64,000 nt of DNA. Origin: Salinarimonas ramus. GTDB taxonomy: Bacteria > Pseudomonadota > Alphaproteobacteria > Rhizobiales > Beijerinckiaceae. A program made the position numbers and the translations under genes. Shown here piece by piece: positions 62,701-64,000 of the stretch. The stretch covers positions 214,715 to 278,714 of the forward strand of contig NZ_BMMF01000007.1 of the NCBI RefSeq assembly GCF_014645695.1. Reading direction: 5' to 3'. The notes under the pieces are model-generated. The model was not told where the DNA came from. It worked only from the letters and a program-made list of their open reading frames with translations, and did no database searches. The number at the start of each line of letters is the position of its first letter. Within the stretch, counting starts at the first letter, position 1.

Positions 62701-63902
62701 CGCGCGCAAGAGCGGCCTTGCCCGGCAAGCTGGGCGAATACTTCGACAATCGGCAGGAGCCCGGTCGCGCCGGCCTGCCGGTGATGTCGGTGACGCAGCA
62801 CGATGGCCTCGTTCTTCGGGAGACCATCGATCGGCGCACGGAGTCGACCCTTGCCCCCGAGCAGCATCTTCTCGTCCGGCCGGGCGATATCGCCTACAAT
62901 ATGATGCGCATGTGGCAAGGCGCGTGTGGCCTGGCCGACCGCGACGCTATGGTCAGCCCCGCTTATGTCGTCTTGCGGCCGAAGCCGAACGTCGACCCGA
63001 CATTCGCCTACCAGCTGTTCAAGTCCGAGCGCGTGCTTCACCTGCTTTGGGCCTATTCGCACGGCCTGACCGAAGACCGTCTACGCCTCTACTTCGACGA
63101 TTTCAGCTCGATTCCCCTGACTCTGCCCGAGCTCCCGCTACAGAGGAGCATCGGGCGCGTCCTGCAGCACTGGGATACCGCAATCGCCCAGGCGCAACGT
63201 CTTGGTGAGCTGCGGGAGCGACGGCTCTACGGGCTGCTCGCTCATCTCATCGGCATGCACCAGTCCGGTCCCCTCGAACCAGGGTGGAGCCGCGAAGAGC
63301 TCGGCTCGCTCAGTCAATTCAAGTCGGGCGGTACCCCTGACCGAAGCCGCGCCGCCTTCTGGGGGGGAGACGTGCCGTGGGTCTCCGCGAAGGATCTGAA
63401 GAGCTTTGATCTCGCCACCTCGGTGGAGCAGCTGACCTCGGAAGGCGCTGCGAAGATCACGCGCGTGAAAGCTGGGGCGGTTCTGATCCTGGTCCCCGGC
63501 ATGGGACTGTTCAAGGATCTGCCCATCGGCGTCGCCGCGCGCGAACTAACTTTCAACCAGGACGTCAAGGCGCTGCTGCCTAGGCGAGGCCTGGACCCGC
63601 GGTTTCTCGCTTATGCTCTCAAAGCAAGCCGCAAGACCCTGATGGACCGCGTCGACAGCGCCGGCCACGGCACCGGCCGGCTCGCGACGGACGTTCTCGA
63701 GGGATTGCCCATAACTTTTCCTGCGCCGCCCGAGCAGCAGACCATCGTGCGCGTCCTCGACGCTGCGACGCAGGAGCTGCGCCAAGTGTCCCGCCTCGTC
63801 GAGGCGCTTGCCAAGGAGAAACGCGCAGCACTGCAGCGCCTCCTTCCCGTGGACGGCTTCGACCATAGTGCCGACTGCTCCCGCGTGGGGGCGCTCGCAT
63901 GA
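62697..63902 (+). CDS. hsdS: type I restriction-modification specificity subunit HsdS
   Basis: 401 residues with two target-recognition domains. The first (~1-160) contains LLVRPGDIAYNMMRMWQGA and SPAYVVLRPKPNVDPTFAYQLF. The first conserved helix is QRSIGRVLQHWDTAIAQAQRL (~145-165). The second domain starts GWSREELGSLSQFKSGGTPD and includes VPWVSAKDLKSF. The second conserved helix is TIVRVLDAATQELRQVSRLVEAL (~360-380). This is a complete HsdS. ATGA overlap with hsdM couples translation. The target sequence cannot be predicted from reading. Confidence 0.93.
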   Translation: MTRARAALPGKLGEYFDNRQEPGRAGLPVMSVTQHDGLVLRETIDRRTESTLAPEQHLLVRPGDIAYNMMRMWQGACGLADRDAMVSPAYVVLRPKPNVDPTFAYQLFKSERVLHLLWAYSHGLTEDRLRLYFDDFSSIPLTLPELPLQRSIGRVLQHWDTAIAQAQRLGELRERRLYGLLAHLIGMHQSGPLEPGWSREELGSLSQFKSGGTPDRSRAAFWGGDVPWVSAKDLKSFDLATSVEQLTSEGAAKITRVKAGAVLILVPGMGLFKDLPIGVAARELTFNQDVKALLPRRGLDPRFLAYALKASRKTLMDRVDSAGHGTGRLATDVLEGLPITFPAPPEQQTIVRVLDAATQELRQVSRLVEALAKEKRAALQRLLPVDGFDHSADCSRVGALA

Positions 63903-64000
63903 GACACCCCGTGTCCACCTCTGTTTTCCTATGCAGCGCATTTTTGCGCGGCGAGATGGCGTGCGGGGTCGTAGTCGGCTCGATCTCGCCAGGCATGCCA

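Larger units (their letters stand above)
45218..64000. mobile_element. probable genomic island inserted at tRNA-Gln(TTG), right end outside the window
   Basis: The region starts with a tRNA and an adjacent tyrosine recombinase. It then contains a second recombinase-like gene, AT-rich patches (48.0-50.1 kb), broken genes (kdp, permease, moeA) and two antiviral-type loci (ABC-3C, type I restriction-modification). Base composition varies sharply here, unlike the even GC-rich backbone to the left. No conjugation, phage structural or IS transposase genes are seen in the part visible. The boundary on the right is not reached. Confidence 0.7.

Overview
This window is a very GC-rich chromosome segment from an alphaproteobacterium, most likely Hyphomicrobiales (Rhizobiales), perhaps a Salinarimonas- or Methylobacterium-like lineage (the genus is a guess). 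The support is the rpoN-hpf-ptsN block, the purL-bolA-grxD block, a PodJ-like polarity protein behind a CtrA-type TTAA-N7-TTTA site, a transporter-type hybrid histidine kinase (NahK type) and the alphaproteobacterial TIGR02186/TauE pair.

Positions 1-45,037 are mainly chromosomal backbone. In order: a CheB-CheR fusion cut by the left edge, an esterase, tRNA-Gln(CTG), an aldo/keto reductase, an AsmA-like protein, the sodium-symporter hybrid kinase, and a DegP-like protease. A three-gene accessory operon follows (HemN/HemW-like radical SAM enzyme, MFS exporter, SpeC-like decarboxylase; 12.8-17.7 kb). Next come malate synthase G, two RNA methyltransferase-type enzymes, a Cys-rich YkgJ-like protein, grxD/bolA/purL, a TadG-like protein, ptsN/hpf/rpoN, a Zur-type regulator, a DUF533 protein, a ThiE-like enzyme, two Sel1-repeat proteins (one PodJ-like), a TauE/SafE exporter with its TIGR02186 partner, an HD-GYP protein, DUF3429, a PRC-barrel protein, a 14-TM MFS pump and tRNA-Pro(CGG).

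Positions 45,218 to the right edge look like a genomic island inserted at tRNA-Gln(TTG). A 750-residue tyrosine recombinase lies just after the tRNA. Then come an AT-rich two-gene unit (an unknown protein and a second tyrosine recombinase-like protein), a wrecked kdp potassium-transport operon (kdpF-kdpA remnants joined to the kdpE C-terminus), and a three-gene operon ending in a soluble FtsH-like AAA+ zinc protease. Remnants of a permease and of moeA follow. The last part is a defence block: an ABC three-component (ABC-3C) operon (DUF4297-like nuclease effector, middle component, DUF3732 SMC-like ATPase with a CxxC hook), a YegP-like small protein, a predicted small RNA unit, and a type I restriction-modification locus (short S-like protein, HsdM, HsdS). 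No hsdR and no distal att site are in the window.

The backbone genes serve housekeeping, metal and Fe-S control, nitrogen regulation, cell polarity and nucleotide-second-messenger signalling. The island combines integration functions, decaying genes and anti-phage modules. The least explained units are the AAA+ protease operon (51.9-55.3 kb) and the radical SAM/decarboxylase operon (12.8-17.7 kb). All functional calls come from reading motifs and remembered family features; no database search was run.
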